Assembly: GCF_017433805.1 (NCBI RefSeq)
Contig: NZ_JAFRGN010000009.1
Span: 1-49,009 of the forward strand
Origin: Butyrivibrio sp.
GTDB taxonomy: Bacteria > Bacillota > Clostridia > Lachnospirales > Lachnospiraceae
DNA: 49,009 bases
Reading direction: 5' to 3'
The notes below the pieces were generated by a model, which worked only from the letters and a program-made list of their open reading frames with translations, was not told the origin of the DNA and did no database searches. How positions within the stretch are numbered: position 1 is the stretch's first letter; every line of letters starts with the position of its first letter. Positions 15,154 to 24,210 of the stretch are shown here, in pieces. Both the position numbers and the translations under genes were made by a program.

Positions 15154-15229
15154 CACGATGTGGGGCACTTCGACATCGCACTGGCTCTGGCGGAGTATGT
15201 ATCGTGTGTTGAGGGAGCGGCATTTTGAA
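15154..15229 (+). pseudogene. C-terminal fragment of an unknown gene
   Basis: An open stretch from about 15152 reads HDVGHFDIALALAEYVS and stops at 15229, without a usable start codon or ribosome binding site in frame. It is more GC-rich than its surroundings and reads like the tail of a real protein. The parent family was not recognised. The remaining 80 bases up to 15309 show only an A/T-rich upstream region of the next gene. Confidence 0.35.
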
Positions 15230-15309
15230 AAGAGCCCGTGGAAACAGAACTATTGATTTAGTTACTTTTTTTAAAAAATAGCATTGTAGTGAAGATGGGA
15301 GAGACTTGT

Positions 15310-15978
15310 ATGCAAACAGATCACAGACCGAGTCTGAGAGACTTTGACATATATGAATATGGCGACAAAGCGGCGCAGATAGTACTGTTGCAGGCTATCG
15401 ACAAGCACAGTCTTGATTCAATGGAAAAAGAAATAGAGCTGATCCGTGAAGCTACGGGAAAAGAGTTCCTTCTTGCTGCCTTTGTGGTAAATGATTGGAA
15501 CAAGGACCTCTCTCCATGGCCTGCGCCTGCTGTGTTTGGAAATGAGGATTTTGGGGACGGGGCAGCAGACTTGCTGGCTGTGATGCAGGAATACTGTGAG
15601 AATATGGGCTCCAGAACCTTCATTCTTGGTGGCTATTCCCTTGCAGGCCTTTATTCGTTATGGTCAGTGTACCAGACAGATATCTTCCAGGGCGTGGCAG
15701 CAGTATCACCGTCCATGTGGTTTCCAGAATTTGATAACTACATGAATGATAACAAGATCCAGTGTTCAAACGTATACCTAAGTCTTGGAGATAAAGAGGA
15801 GAAGACCAAGAACAAGGTAATGGCGACTGTGGGAGACAAAATGCGAGAAGCCCACAAACTGCTTCACGACCAAGACATCAACTGCACACTAGAGTGGAAT
15901 GAAGGTAACCACTTCAGAGATCCTGATAAAAGGACAGCAAATGGATTTGCTTGGATAATAAATAGAATGGGGAACTAA
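15310..15978 (+). CDS. Alpha/beta hydrolase (esterase-like)
   Basis: A 222-residue cytoplasmic hydrolase. GGYSLAGLYSLW holds the nucleophile elbow (G-x-S-x-A/G), VSPSMWFPEF follows as in esterase D-like and enterochelin-esterase-like proteins, and EGNHFRDP near the end supplies the catalytic His. LSLGDKEEKTKN probably holds the acid. ATG 15310 is chosen because GGGAGAG (15298-15304) lies before it; in-frame GTG 15289 and ATG 15295 lack a ribosome binding site. It is followed after one base by the PLC-phosphatase gene and is surely co-transcribed with it. The substrate is unknown. Confidence 0.85.
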   Translation: MQTDHRPSLRDFDIYEYGDKAAQIVLLQAIDKHSLDSMEKEIELIREATGKEFLLAAFVVNDWNKDLSPWPAPAVFGNEDFGDGAADLLAVMQEYCENMGSRTFILGGYSLAGLYSLWSVYQTDIFQGVAAVSPSMWFPEFDNYMNDNKIQCSNVYLSLGDKEEKTKNKVMATVGDKMREAHKLLHDQDINCTLEWNEGNHFRDPDKRTANGFAWIINRMGN

Positions 15979-15979
15979 C

Positions 15980-17293
15980 ATGGCATCAAGTATTATGCAT
16001 CTTGCGGTAACTAGCGAACTTGCCAAAAGACACATTTTCAAAGACTTAGATAGACTTAAATTCGGGGCAGTTCTTCCGGATGCAGGGGAGAATAAGAAAG
16101 GACACATTGGCAAAAAAGTCTGCGGAAATAACAAACATGTTTACAACTTTGAGTTCTATAGAGAAAAGTATGGGGAGCTGATGAAGAGCGATGATCTCTA
16201 TCTGGGCTATTATCTTCATCTTGTACAGGACATTGTCTACAGGCATTTTGTCTATGACAAGCATCACTGGAATCCATTGATTCCGGGGAATGTGGAGAAG
16301 CTTCACAAGGATTATTCAATCTTGAATTCCTACGTAGTAGATAAATACAAGCTTACAAATGACCTCAAGAAGCCAGATAACTTCGATAAAGAAGCCATCA
16401 ATGACATCTGCTTCTTTAATACGGACTGGCTCATAGACTCAATGAACCAGTACTTCGTCAAAGCAGAAGATGACGATATTTTCTTTTTCACCAAGGAGAT
16501 GGCAGATGAATTCATTGCAGAAGCAGTAGAGGCGTGCCTAAAAGAACTGGCCGCCCTGGAAAAAGGCGAAGGCATGATTAACAGCTACGATGTAGCCTGG
16601 GCATCAAGACCTTATTCTCTTCTTGAGACTACCCTCAACACCAGAGAACTTGGAGATTATCGCATAGAGGGCACAGATAAATATACTCAGAACGGTAGGA
16701 TCTTCAGGAGCGACGTAGCCAACTATCCATCAGAAAAAGACATAGCATTCCTGCGAAACACAGGCATAACCACCATCATCGATACCAGATCTCCAGAGGA
16801 AAAAGAGCGAAGACCTCACGGCTTAAAAGACGTGGAAGGCTTTTTCTATCACGACATTCCAATTGAGGAAGGAAGTGGAATTCCTGAAAGTGTAGAGGCG
16901 GTTCCAGATAGCTATGTAGGGATAGCGCGCGCAGACAACATCGGCAAGGTTTTCCAAACAATGGCAGATGCTCCTAAGGGCATAATGTATAACTGCTCGG
17001 CAGGTAAGGACAGATCCGGAACCATAACAGCACTAATAATGTGGCTCTGCGGTGTTAGCAAAAAGGACATAGTCTTTGACTACATGAGAACCAAGGATAA
17101 CAATAAGGAACGCTTTGAGCAGATACATGCAAACTTCCCTGAAATTGACATGAACATCGTCATCCCTAATGAGAACAACATGATCAGATTCTTGCAGATG
17201 ATGGAGGACAGATACGGAGTAGCCGAGAACTACTTCACAGCAATCGGAATAGACACAGAAACTCAGCAGAAGCTCAAAAACAAACTTCTATAA
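15980..17293 (+). CDS. Zn-dependent phospholipase C-like domain fused to tyrosine-protein phosphatase
   Basis: A 437-residue two-domain protein. Residues 1-200 resemble the zinc-dependent phospholipase C / nuclease P1-like alpha-helical fold (MASSIMHLAVTSELAKR, with His at 7, 80 and 89 among the possible metal ligands). Residues 215-437 form a LipA/Siw14-like protein tyrosine phosphatase: NGRIFRSDVANYPSEKDI, ITTIIDTRSPEE and the C-x5-R loop CSAGKDRSG with Cys339 and Arg345, followed by the Y-M-R-T-K-D-N-N helix. The phosphatase part would dephosphorylate Tyr or a phosphoinositide-like substrate. No signal peptide is present. It starts one base behind the esterase-like gene. I know this pairing only as uncommon. 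Confidence 0.82.
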   Translation: MASSIMHLAVTSELAKRHIFKDLDRLKFGAVLPDAGENKKGHIGKKVCGNNKHVYNFEFYREKYGELMKSDDLYLGYYLHLVQDIVYRHFVYDKHHWNPLIPGNVEKLHKDYSILNSYVVDKYKLTNDLKKPDNFDKEAINDICFFNTDWLIDSMNQYFVKAEDDDIFFFTKEMADEFIAEAVEACLKELAALEKGEGMINSYDVAWASRPYSLLETTLNTRELGDYRIEGTDKYTQNGRIFRSDVANYPSEKDIAFLRNTGITTIIDTRSPEEKERRPHGLKDVEGFFYHDIPIEEGSGIPESVEAVPDSYVGIARADNIGKVFQTMADAPKGIMYNCSAGKDRSGTITALIMWLCGVSKKDIVFDYMRTKDNNKERFEQIHANFPEIDMNIVIPNENNMIRFLQMMEDRYGVAENYFTAIGIDTETQQKLKNKLL

Positions 17294-17349
17294 CCATCTG
17301 AACAACAGACAACGCAGACACAACAGACAATGCAGATACGGAGGAATAT

Positions 17350-17934
17350 ATGGAGAAGTTTTATTTCGAGGTACCAGGCCCTGACAGAAAGGACGATGCT
17401 ATAGCCTATATAAATGAGTTTTACGAATACGATTCAGATATTAACGGAAGCGGCGGACTCCACAAATTTCTTGATAACTACGAGGGATGGCTGGATAAGC
17501 TCGATGAATATGCAAACAGACAGCCAAGCGAGGACGGCGTTCCAGCAAGAACTTTTTTCCTTGTAAGAGAGAACGACAAGAGGATAGTCGGAATGTGCAA
17601 TATCCGCCTTGCCCTCAACGAGAGACTGCGTAACTACGGCGGAAACATCGGCTATTCCATAAGGCCAACAGAAAGAGGTAAGGGCTACAACAACTTTAAC
17701 CTCTACCTGGCTCTCAAAGTCTGCGACGAGCATGGAATCGACGAAGTTCTTCTTGATGCAGACCTTGATAATCCTGCATCCTGGAAGACAATGGAATATT
17801 TTGGCGGTAAAAGAATCAGAGAATACTTTGATGACAAAGAAGATATGTGCATGACTGTCGATTACACAATCGATGTAAAGAAGGCCTTGGCTGACCATAA
17901 GGATTTTGAGGACCAAACCATAAAAAACATATAA
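17350..17934 (+). CDS. GNAT family N-acetyltransferase
   Basis: A 194-residue GNAT of the type with a long N-terminal segment. FFLVRENDKRIVGMCNIRLALN and GGNIGYSIRPTERGKGYNNFNLYL contain the acetyl-CoA loop (R-G-K-G-Y), and LDADLDNPASWKTMEYFGGKRIREY is the usual C-terminal part. The gene lies 56 bases behind the phosphatase fusion, with GGAGGAA before the ATG, and may be the third gene of that operon. The substrate is unknown. Confidence 0.88.
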   Translation: MEKFYFEVPGPDRKDDAIAYINEFYEYDSDINGSGGLHKFLDNYEGWLDKLDEYANRQPSEDGVPARTFFLVRENDKRIVGMCNIRLALNERLRNYGGNIGYSIRPTERGKGYNNFNLYLALKVCDEHGIDEVLLDADLDNPASWKTMEYFGGKRIREYFDDKEDMCMTVDYTIDVKKALADHKDFEDQTIKNI

Positions 17935-17960
17935 ACAGAGAGAAATATTTGTAAAATCGA

Positions 17961-17988
17961 TTGAAATAGGTTTTCTTTATAGTATTAT
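17961..17988 (+). promoter_or_regulatory. Candidate sigma-A promoter
   Basis: TTGAAA (17961-17966), a 16-bp gap and TATTAT (17983-17988), placed 47 bases before the nuclease start. Confidence 0.5.
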
Positions 17989-18034
17989 GATGTTGGAGTT
18001 ATAGGCACTGGTATCGCTTATAGAGGTAGATATT

Positions 18035-19000
18035 ATGAGTCTTTTTAATAAATATGACTACAACAAGCATAAGAATAGAGAGAACCTGTTTCTTTTTTGT
18101 GCGTTTATTCTTATACCAATTTACATAGGCTTATGCTTTCTTCTTTTCCTGAATAAGAGGGATGTAGTTGCCGTTACCATGGACTACAAAGGCAAGGCAT
18201 CTATAGTTCTCGATAACAATCAACCGGGATTTACTGAGGAAGAGATTACGGATGTTTCTTTTGAGGAATATGGCAAGCTCGATGAGCTTGGAAGATGCAC
18301 TCCAGCATTTGCCTGTGTTGGCGCAGATCTGATGCCTACAGAAGATCGCAGTAGTATTGGTGAAGTTATTCCAACAGGCTGGGTGCAGAACAGGTATCCC
18401 GGAGTTGTGGACTCTGAGCCACCATTTATCTATAACAGGTGCCATCTTATAGCCTATAAACTGACAGGCGAAAATGCTAACTCACAGAACCTTATAACAG
18501 GCACTAGATACATGAATGTTGAAGGAATGTTGCCTTATGAGGATATTGTAGCTGACTATATAAAAGCAACGGGCAATCACGTTATGTACAGGGTTACACC
18601 TGTATTTGAAGAGAATAATCTCCTGTGCAGAGGCGTTCAGATGGAAGCCTATTCTGTTGAGGATAATGGCGAGGGAGTCTGCTTTAACGTATTCTGCTTT
18701 AATGTTCAGCCAGGAATCGACATAACCTATTCAGATGGCAGCAATGTACTTGGAGCCGGCATGGAGGCTGCCGAAGACGCTACAGTAGGAAATATCACGA
18801 CAGAGAAGTTTGCATTTCACACAGACGAAGAGCTTCTACAGAACGTGGATTATGTCGTAAACAGGAATACCTTGAAGTTCCATTACATATACTGCGAAAG
18901 CGTTGATGAAATCTACGAAACCAATAAGATATATTACAAAGGTTCAAGAGAAGAGCTTATTGAGCAGGGCTATGTACCATGTAAGCGCTGCAATCCGTGA
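18035..19000 (+). CDS. Membrane-anchored DNA/RNA non-specific endonuclease with C-terminal Cys motif
   Basis: A 321-residue protein. Residues 20-40 are one membrane segment, so the rest is outside the cell. The central part fits the EndA/NucA-like nuclease family: RYPGVVDSEPPFIYNRCHLIAYKLTG holds the catalytic His (N-R-C-H instead of D-R-G-H), and NSQNLITGTRYMN contains the metal-binding Asn. The last 55 residues (NTLKFHY, NKIYYKGSREELIEQGYVPCKRCN) form the small Ada-like or SH3-like tail seen in some Gram-positive secreted nucleases, ending in CxxC. It may take part in DNA uptake or in using extracellular DNA. AGAGGTAG precedes the ATG. Confidence 0.85.
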   Translation: MSLFNKYDYNKHKNRENLFLFCAFILIPIYIGLCFLLFLNKRDVVAVTMDYKGKASIVLDNNQPGFTEEEITDVSFEEYGKLDELGRCTPAFACVGADLMPTEDRSSIGEVIPTGWVQNRYPGVVDSEPPFIYNRCHLIAYKLTGENANSQNLITGTRYMNVEGMLPYEDIVADYIKATGNHVMYRVTPVFEENNLLCRGVQMEAYSVEDNGEGVCFNVFCFNVQPGIDITYSDGSNVLGAGMEAAEDATVGNITTEKFAFHTDEELLQNVDYVVNRNTLKFHYIYCESVDEIYETNKIYYKGSREELIEQGYVPCKRCNP

Positions 19001-19087
19001 TTTACACTTCTCATTGACACACGGCTTAACTTGAAGTAGCATTCTTTATAGATTACTCATGGATCGTCAGGTGGAAGGAGGAGAGCA

Positions 19088-19405
19088 ATGCGCGATAACA
19101 GCCAGTCTAATGGAATTACGCGTAATGTGATCGCAGTACTTATGTGTGCTGCGCTTTACTTTAGTGTTCTCTTTTCCGCCTTTTTTATTGTTAACGAATA
19201 TCACCATGACTGCGTGGGCGAGGAATGTCCTATCTGTCAGTGCATAGCAGAGTGCGAAGCCTTTGTTAATCAGATCAGCTCCGGACTTATCATTGTGTTT
19301 ATTGCGCTTCTGACCCTTGCCATAGCTGCAGATTCTTACAGGATGTTCGTAAGTCTTTTTTCTGCTAACACTCTTGTTACGCAGAAGGTGCGTCTAAATA
19401 ATTAA
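19088..19405 (+). CDS. Small two-TM membrane protein with Cys/His-rich loop
   Basis: A 105-residue protein with membrane segments at about 13-35 and 67-85. The loop between them reads EYHHDCVGEECPICQC and continues to IAEC, a likely metal-binding site. In related Firmicutes such proteins sit next to zinc ABC transporters (from memory, not checked), and here the remains of exactly such an operon follow. It may have been the accessory or sensor protein of that lost transporter. AAGGAGGAG precedes the ATG. The function is unproven. Confidence 0.7.
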   Translation: MRDNSQSNGITRNVIAVLMCAALYFSVLFSAFFIVNEYHHDCVGEECPICQCIAECEAFVNQISSGLIIVFIALLTLAIAADSYRMFVSLFSANTLVTQKVRLNN

Positions 19406-19471
19406 ATTTCTCATTTATTCTTTTTTGAATTCCTGTTTACTAACTTAATATTGCAAAATTTGGAGGAAATT

Positions 19472-19697
19472 ATGAGAAAAATATTTTCTCTTATTTTGGT
19501 TGCACTCATGCTTGTGGGTGTTCTTTCTGCGTGCGGAAATTATTGCACCTGCAAGAGCTCTTTGTGCTACCAGAAAACTGCTCCTTTTGGATGAGCCTGT
19601 GGCTGGCCTTGACCCAAAGGTCACCACAGAAATGTATGAGGTGATAAAAGAGCTTAATCAAAAAGGAATAGCAACATATAAATTGCTAACAATGTAG
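19472..19697 (+). pseudogene. Collapsed zinc-type ABC transporter operon (binding-protein signal peptide joined to ATPase fragment)
   Basis: TGGAGGA and ATG 19472 open a perfect lipoprotein signal peptide (MRKIFSLILVALMLVGVLSACG), as in metal-binding lipoproteins. After about 22 codons the sequence jumps into the middle of an ABC ATPase in another frame: ARALCATRKLLLLDEPVAGLDPK (Walker B and D-loop), MYEVIKELNQKGIAT, then a stop at 19697. The first frame ends at 19594. One deletion has removed most of the binding protein and the first half of the ATPase, and a second has removed the rest, including the permease. The RALCATRKLLLLDEP version fits ZnuC/AdcC-type ATPases. No product is expected beyond a 40-residue lipopeptide. 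Confidence 0.8.
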
Positions 19698-19725
19698 TTG
19701 CGCAAAATATAAAATATGATATAAT
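19698..19725 (+). promoter_or_regulatory. Candidate sigma-A promoter for the radical SAM gene
   Basis: TTGCGC (19698-19703), a 16-bp gap and a perfect TATAAT (19720-19725), 28 bases before the gene. Confidence 0.6.
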
Positions 19726-19752
19726 CCTTTCAGAAAGAGAGGATTTTTTGAG

Positions 19753-20841
19753 ATGGAAAAAGAATTCAACATTCAAGAATATATGACTCATGGAGTTGAG
19801 AGAGTTGTTTCTGATGCGATCAAGGCAACGCTCAAGAATCCTAAGGAAAGTGCTTATATGGCCAAGTTTGCCCTTGCAACTAAGACTGCATCCAAGAAGA
19901 GAGCCAAGCTTGAAGCAGAGGGAGAGCACATTCCTCCATTTTTGATTGCCAGTATTACAAGTAGCTGTAATCTTCACTGTGCAGGCTGCTATTCCAGATG
20001 CAACAATGCCACAGAGGATACAGAGCCTGTAAGTCAGCTCACCGATGAGGATTGGCTCAGAGTCTTTGACGAGGCAGATGAGCTTGGAGTTAGCTTTATT
20101 CTTCTTGCAGGTGGTGAGCCACTTCTTAGAAAAGGCGTTATCGAGGCAGCTGGTAAGAAGAAGGATATTCTTTTCCCAATATTCACTAATGGAACATATA
20201 TGGCTGACAAGTACTTCGATCTCTTTGATCAGAACAGAAATCTTGTGCCTATCATGAGTATTGAGGGTGAAAAGGAAGCTACTGATAATAGACGCGGCGA
20301 AGGCGTTTATGACAAGCTTGTTTCCAACATGGATGAGCTCTACAAGCGCGGCCTTATCTATGGCGCTTCAGTTACTGTTACAACAGAGAATATCAAAGAG
20401 GTTTCTTCTGAGGACTTCATTGGTAAGCTTTCATCCAAAGGCTGCAAGGCTGTAATCTTCGTTGAATTCGTTCCAGTTACTGATGATTCAACACATCTGG
20501 CACCTGGCGATGAGGATAGAGAGTACCTTAAGGGCGAGATAGCAAGACTTCGTAAGGAGCACCCTGAGATGGTATTTGTTTCTTTCCCTGGTGATGAGAA
20601 GAGTTCAGGCGGATGCATTGCAGCAGGAAGAGGATTCTTTCACATCAACTCCCATGGCGGAGCTGAGCCATGCCCATTCTCACCATATTCAGACATCAAT
20701 GTAAAAGATACATCACTACGTGAAGCTATGAATTCCAAGCTTTTCAAGGCGCTTCAGGCTGAGGGCGTACTCATCGAAGATCACGCAGGCGGATGTGTTC
20801 TGTATGAGAAGAGAAAAGAAGTTGAAGCTCTTTTGTCATAA
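19753..20841 (+). CDS. Radical SAM protein with SPASM-like C-terminus
   Basis: A 362-residue protein. SITSSCNLHCAGCYSRC has the C-x3-C-x2-C cluster that binds the 4Fe-4S cofactor for cleaving S-adenosylmethionine, followed by ILLAGGEPLL, the usual second motif. The C-terminal half has further Cys residues (GGCIAAGRG, AEPCPFSPYSD, AGGCVLYEKR) as in SPASM-type auxiliary cluster proteins. The substrate is unknown and no peptide precursor gene is visible next to it. It has its own promoter and ends at a bidirectional terminator. An alternative is a heme- or cofactor-maturation enzyme of the same superfamily. Confidence 0.88.
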   Translation: MEKEFNIQEYMTHGVERVVSDAIKATLKNPKESAYMAKFALATKTASKKRAKLEAEGEHIPPFLIASITSSCNLHCAGCYSRCNNATEDTEPVSQLTDEDWLRVFDEADELGVSFILLAGGEPLLRKGVIEAAGKKKDILFPIFTNGTYMADKYFDLFDQNRNLVPIMSIEGEKEATDNRRGEGVYDKLVSNMDELYKRGLIYGASVTVTTENIKEVSSEDFIGKLSSKGCKAVIFVEFVPVTDDSTHLAPGDEDREYLKGEIARLRKEHPEMVFVSFPGDEKSSGGCIAAGRGFFHINSHGGAEPCPFSPYSDINVKDTSLREAMNSKLFKALQAEGVLIEDHAGGCVLYEKRKEVEALLS

Positions 20842-20861
20842 TATATTGTAAAGAAATTAAG

Positions 20862-20897
20862 AAAAGGTGATCACCTCTGCTGAAGTGATCACCTTTT
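20862..20897. terminator. Bidirectional terminator
   Basis: AAAAGGTGATCAC and GTGATCACCTTTTT pair over 12-13 bp around a ten-base loop, between the convergent radical SAM and SGNH genes. Confidence 0.9.
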
Positions 20898-20899
20898 TA

Positions 20900-23800
20900 T
20901 TATCTTCTGACTGATTTTACTGGTGCGGTATTAGTGACTGTTACAAGATAATCACCGCCCTGCCCCATGGCAAATACTGCATTTCCAATATCAATAATTT
21001 TGAAGCTGCCGCAATAATCAAGCTGGTTACGGGATGTGTTCAGCCTGTAGAGATTTGCGTATTTTCCCGCATTCTCTTTTCCTAATGCCACATGCAGATT
21101 GACAGTGCATGGGAATGCGCCGGTGTTCTTGATTGAAAGCTGCTTGGATGCAATCGCCTTCTTCTCAGCTATAAGAACGGAAGAGATAGCCTTTGGATTG
21201 CTGTTTAGAGAAAGATCAATCCTAGTGCTTGCTGCAATCTTTGGCATTTTGATATCTGTTCCTGTTATGCTAAGAGCTATGCCGCCGATACTGTGAATGG
21301 CAAGAGTAGTATTCTTACCCTTCAACATGCTAAGGACAGAAGCTGGAATGATAGTTTCCTTAGGCGAATTAATATTTAATGTGCCTGTAAGATCTAAGCG
21401 TTCCAGGCGACTTACAACAACAGGCCATGTGATGGCACCAGCTACAGCTGGTGTGCGGTTAGGAGCGATAGCTACTACCGGAGCCTGACTGGAATCTGAG
21501 GAGGTATCACCTGATGAACTCTGATTCTGTACGCTGTAGTCTCTGTTATCTGATGAAGCTGGCGTGTTGCTTTCTGAATTTGAAGGTGTCTCCTGAGAAG
21601 TTGATCCCTGAGCTGGTGTCTCCTGTGATGGCTGACTAGGAGCATCTTCGCTAGGTGTATCTTCAGAAGGAGTTTCTGGCTCTGCTGGTGCTCCCTCAGC
21701 GTAGGCTGTTGCTTCGTAGAAGCCGGTTTTGTTAGTTACAGTGTTGAGCATTGTCGCATAATCAAGGCCTGTTCTAAAGAAGAAAGTTACGGCAGTTGCC
21801 TCGTCTATTGTGAAGCTTCCGCTCAGAGAGCCTTCATTACCGTCGATAACGTTGTTCCAGGTATATGTTCCTGGTTCGATGAAAGCAGTTGCCATGTAGG
21901 CGTTTCTTGCAGTCTGGAGCATAGGAGATGCTACGACTGTATCACCATTTCTAAGTGAAAGCTCTACCTGAGCTGTTCCGATAGCCTTTTCATAGACTTC
22001 GCCATTTGCCAGCTTAAAGCTTGTAACTCCATCGCTGATAGAATCAAACACGTCTTTAGTTACTGAGTTTGCCCATACTAAGATAGAACCTGAGCCTTCG
22101 CCACCTGGAATGGTAGTCTTTTTGTTATCTGAAGGAATTTCTCCGTTACTCCATACTCTGTCGAAATTCACCTTGTACTGATAGGTTATTGATGTGGTAG
22201 GAAGTGTGAAATCAAGGGTTCTTGCGAAAACACCACCGCCGATATATTCGATGGTTGAAAGAGGATTGGCCTGATCCCATCCGCCGAACTCCTTAAACTC
22301 TTCAACACCGTTTCTGTTAAAGAAATTTCCTGTCCAGTTAGCAACCTTTTTGATGTCCTGAACTGGATTTCCATTTGAATCCTCGTGCTCATCCTGGCTG
22401 GTGAAAACGGTATTATTCAGTGCAAAGTAGCGGATAATGATGTTCTGGCTGGAGGAGCTTTCTCTTATGCTGCCTGTATAAATCTCCTCGCCGTTCAGGG
22501 TAATAGAGTAAGTAGTAACTCCGCCAGCAAAGGTTGCTGTTGTCTCGTACATTCCCTGTTCAAAGAGACTCATGTTGTAAGATGTATCACCAACTCTAAC
22601 CTGTAAATAGTCACCAGGTGCAGCAATGGTTGATGGCTGAGGTTTTTCTGAAGGCTCCTCGGAAGGTTTCTCAATTGGCTCCTCAGAAGGCTCTTCGATA
22701 GGTTCCTCAATTGGTTCTTCGGAAGGCTCTTCTGATGGATCAGGCTCAGAACCATTTGCCACTTCAAGCTCATACATACTTGCATATGTGCTGTTTATCT
22801 TAGTTACATGGATACGTACATAGCGGAAGCTTGATTCCTGGAAAAAGATTGTCTGGGCGCCTGCAGCGCTGCTGCTTCCAGTAGCTATTTCTGTGTATCC
22901 GTTTTCTGGATCATTACTTCCTTCGATGATATATTCTGTGTTGTAGGAATCTGCATAATCCCCAGTTCCACCCCAGTACAGGTTGACATGGTTAAAGGTC
23001 TTGGCGCTTCCAAGATCAACTGCGAACCAAGGATCTGGATCTTCCTGATGCAGAACGATGAAGGAAGTATAGCTTCCGTCTGTAAGGTTGCCTACGTTTC
23101 TGGCACCTATTCCAGCGCTGCTTCCTCTTGCGTTAGATGAAGCCATACCCTGCTTTTGAAGTGCAAGGTTTGTACCTGGCTCAAGGCCTCGATCTGTAAG
23201 ATCAGGCACGTTGTTTAAATCTCTGTAGATGTTTGCATAAGTATGAGCCTTCTGCTCGATTAAGTTTACTGTAGCTGTATCGTAGTTAACACGATTGTTT
23301 CTATAATCTGAGCTCTCTACCAGAGACTTTACTACTTCAGCATCAGCCTCTGAGAACTGTAAAACAGACTGCTCAGAACCAAGAATGGCATAGAAGATCG
23401 AGCTTGCAGAAATAAGTGAAGCCAGGTCATTGCCATGTACATTGTCACCTGAACGATACCAGTGCTTACCCTCATTGAAATACAGATCATAGTAAGCTTC
23501 ACCACTTGGAGCTAAAAGAGCTCCGTTGTCTTTAGCAACTGCTACATAGGCATCGGTGAAGCTTGTCTGCATGGAACTGAATACATCCTCGTTAGCCCAT
23601 GGCATATACAGAACAAGCTGAGGATGGTTTGGAGCTTCATCAATCCATGGTTTAAATGCACCAACACCCTGTCTTAATAAAGACTCGTTAAAACCTGAGG
23701 ATTTCTCCTGCAGGACTACATAATCATAATTACCTTCAATAATGGCAGCTCTTGTACTTGCTGCCAGAATATCAGCCTGATCAAATAATGATGCACCCAT

Positions 23801-24064
23801 CTGAGTTCTGGTGTCTATTGTTGCATCAATAGAGACGTAGGCTAATAGCTGTTCAAGCTTACTCGCCACGTTGTTGTATCTGGTAAGGCTGTTTCCAACC
23901 ATAAGGATACGCATCGAATTGTCTGTTGTTTCCTCGACTTCAGGCTGTTCAATCAATGCTTCAGACTCCGATTCCGTAGCTATAGCCTGAACGGGTAGTA
24001 GGCTGGTACTAAGGAAAAGAGCCATCATCACAGCGATAAACGCCCTAAAAAAACCTTTTTTCAT
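20900..24064 (-). CDS. Secreted SGNH hydrolase with F5/8-type carbohydrate-binding and pullulanase-like modules
   Basis: A 1054-residue exported multi-domain protein (start at ATG 24064 with GGAAGGAG upstream; ATG 24106 has no ribosome binding site). In order: signal peptide, ending near VQAIATES; an SGNH/GDSL-type esterase domain (MRILMVGNSLTRYN with the nucleophile Ser, and SGDNVHGNDLA with the Asp-x-x-His pair); an F5/8 type C (CBM32-like) domain (GTNLALQKQG to MYELEVANG); a Pro-Glu-rich linker of PSEEP/PIEEP repeats; a beta module that resembles the X25/pullulanase N-terminal type (SITYQYKVNFDRVW); a Ser/Thr/Pro-rich linker; and a C-terminal beta module. It probably removes acyl groups from plant polysaccharides. 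No sortase signal or SLH domain was found. It is divergent from a LysR gene that may control it. Confidence 0.83.
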   Translation of the reverse strand: MKKGFFRAFIAVMMALFLSTSLLPVQAIATESESEALIEQPEVEETTDNSMRILMVGNSLTRYNNVASKLEQLLAYVSIDATIDTRTQMGASLFDQADILAASTRAAIIEGNYDYVVLQEKSSGFNESLLRQGVGAFKPWIDEAPNHPQLVLYMPWANEDVFSSMQTSFTDAYVAVAKDNGALLAPSGEAYYDLYFNEGKHWYRSGDNVHGNDLASLISASSIFYAILGSEQSVLQFSEADAEVVKSLVESSDYRNNRVNYDTATVNLIEQKAHTYANIYRDLNNVPDLTDRGLEPGTNLALQKQGMASSNARGSSAGIGARNVGNLTDGSYTSFIVLHQEDPDPWFAVDLGSAKTFNHVNLYWGGTGDYADSYNTEYIIEGSNDPENGYTEIATGSSSAAGAQTIFFQESSFRYVRIHVTKINSTYASMYELEVANGSEPDPSEEPSEEPIEEPIEEPSEEPIEKPSEEPSEKPQPSTIAAPGDYLQVRVGDTSYNMSLFEQGMYETTATFAGGVTTYSITLNGEEIYTGSIRESSSSQNIIIRYFALNNTVFTSQDEHEDSNGNPVQDIKKVANWTGNFFNRNGVEEFKEFGGWDQANPLSTIEYIGGGVFARTLDFTLPTTSITYQYKVNFDRVWSNGEIPSDNKKTTIPGGEGSGSILVWANSVTKDVFDSISDGVTSFKLANGEVYEKAIGTAQVELSLRNGDTVVASPMLQTARNAYMATAFIEPGTYTWNNVIDGNEGSLSGSFTIDEATAVTFFFRTGLDYATMLNTVTNKTGFYEATAYAEGAPAEPETPSEDTPSEDAPSQPSQETPAQGSTSQETPSNSESNTPASSDNRDYSVQNQSSSGDTSSDSSQAPVVAIAPNRTPAVAGAITWPVVVSRLERLDLTGTLNINSPKETIIPASVLSMLKGKNTTLAIHSIGGIALSITGTDIKMPKIAASTRIDLSLNSNPKAISSVLIAEKKAIASKQLSIKNTGAFPCTVNLHVALGKENAGKYANLYRLNTSRNQLDYCGSFKIIDIGNAVFAMGQGGDYLVTVTNTAPVKSVRR

Positions 24065-24210
24065 ACTCTGTAATTTCTCCTTCCATCTGATTACGCGCGC
24101 AAACATATATCAAATATGCACTAATTATAGATAGACGAAATCTTGAATAACATAATCAGATTCTATATGATGATATATACTGGAAGATATATGGGAGAGG
24201 TATGGATGCC

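Noticed and set aside
15551-15570. REP-like core GGGGACGGGG inside the esterase gene
   Set aside because: Only the core matches, no arms are present, and it is read through in frame (FGDGAA), so it is chance similarity.
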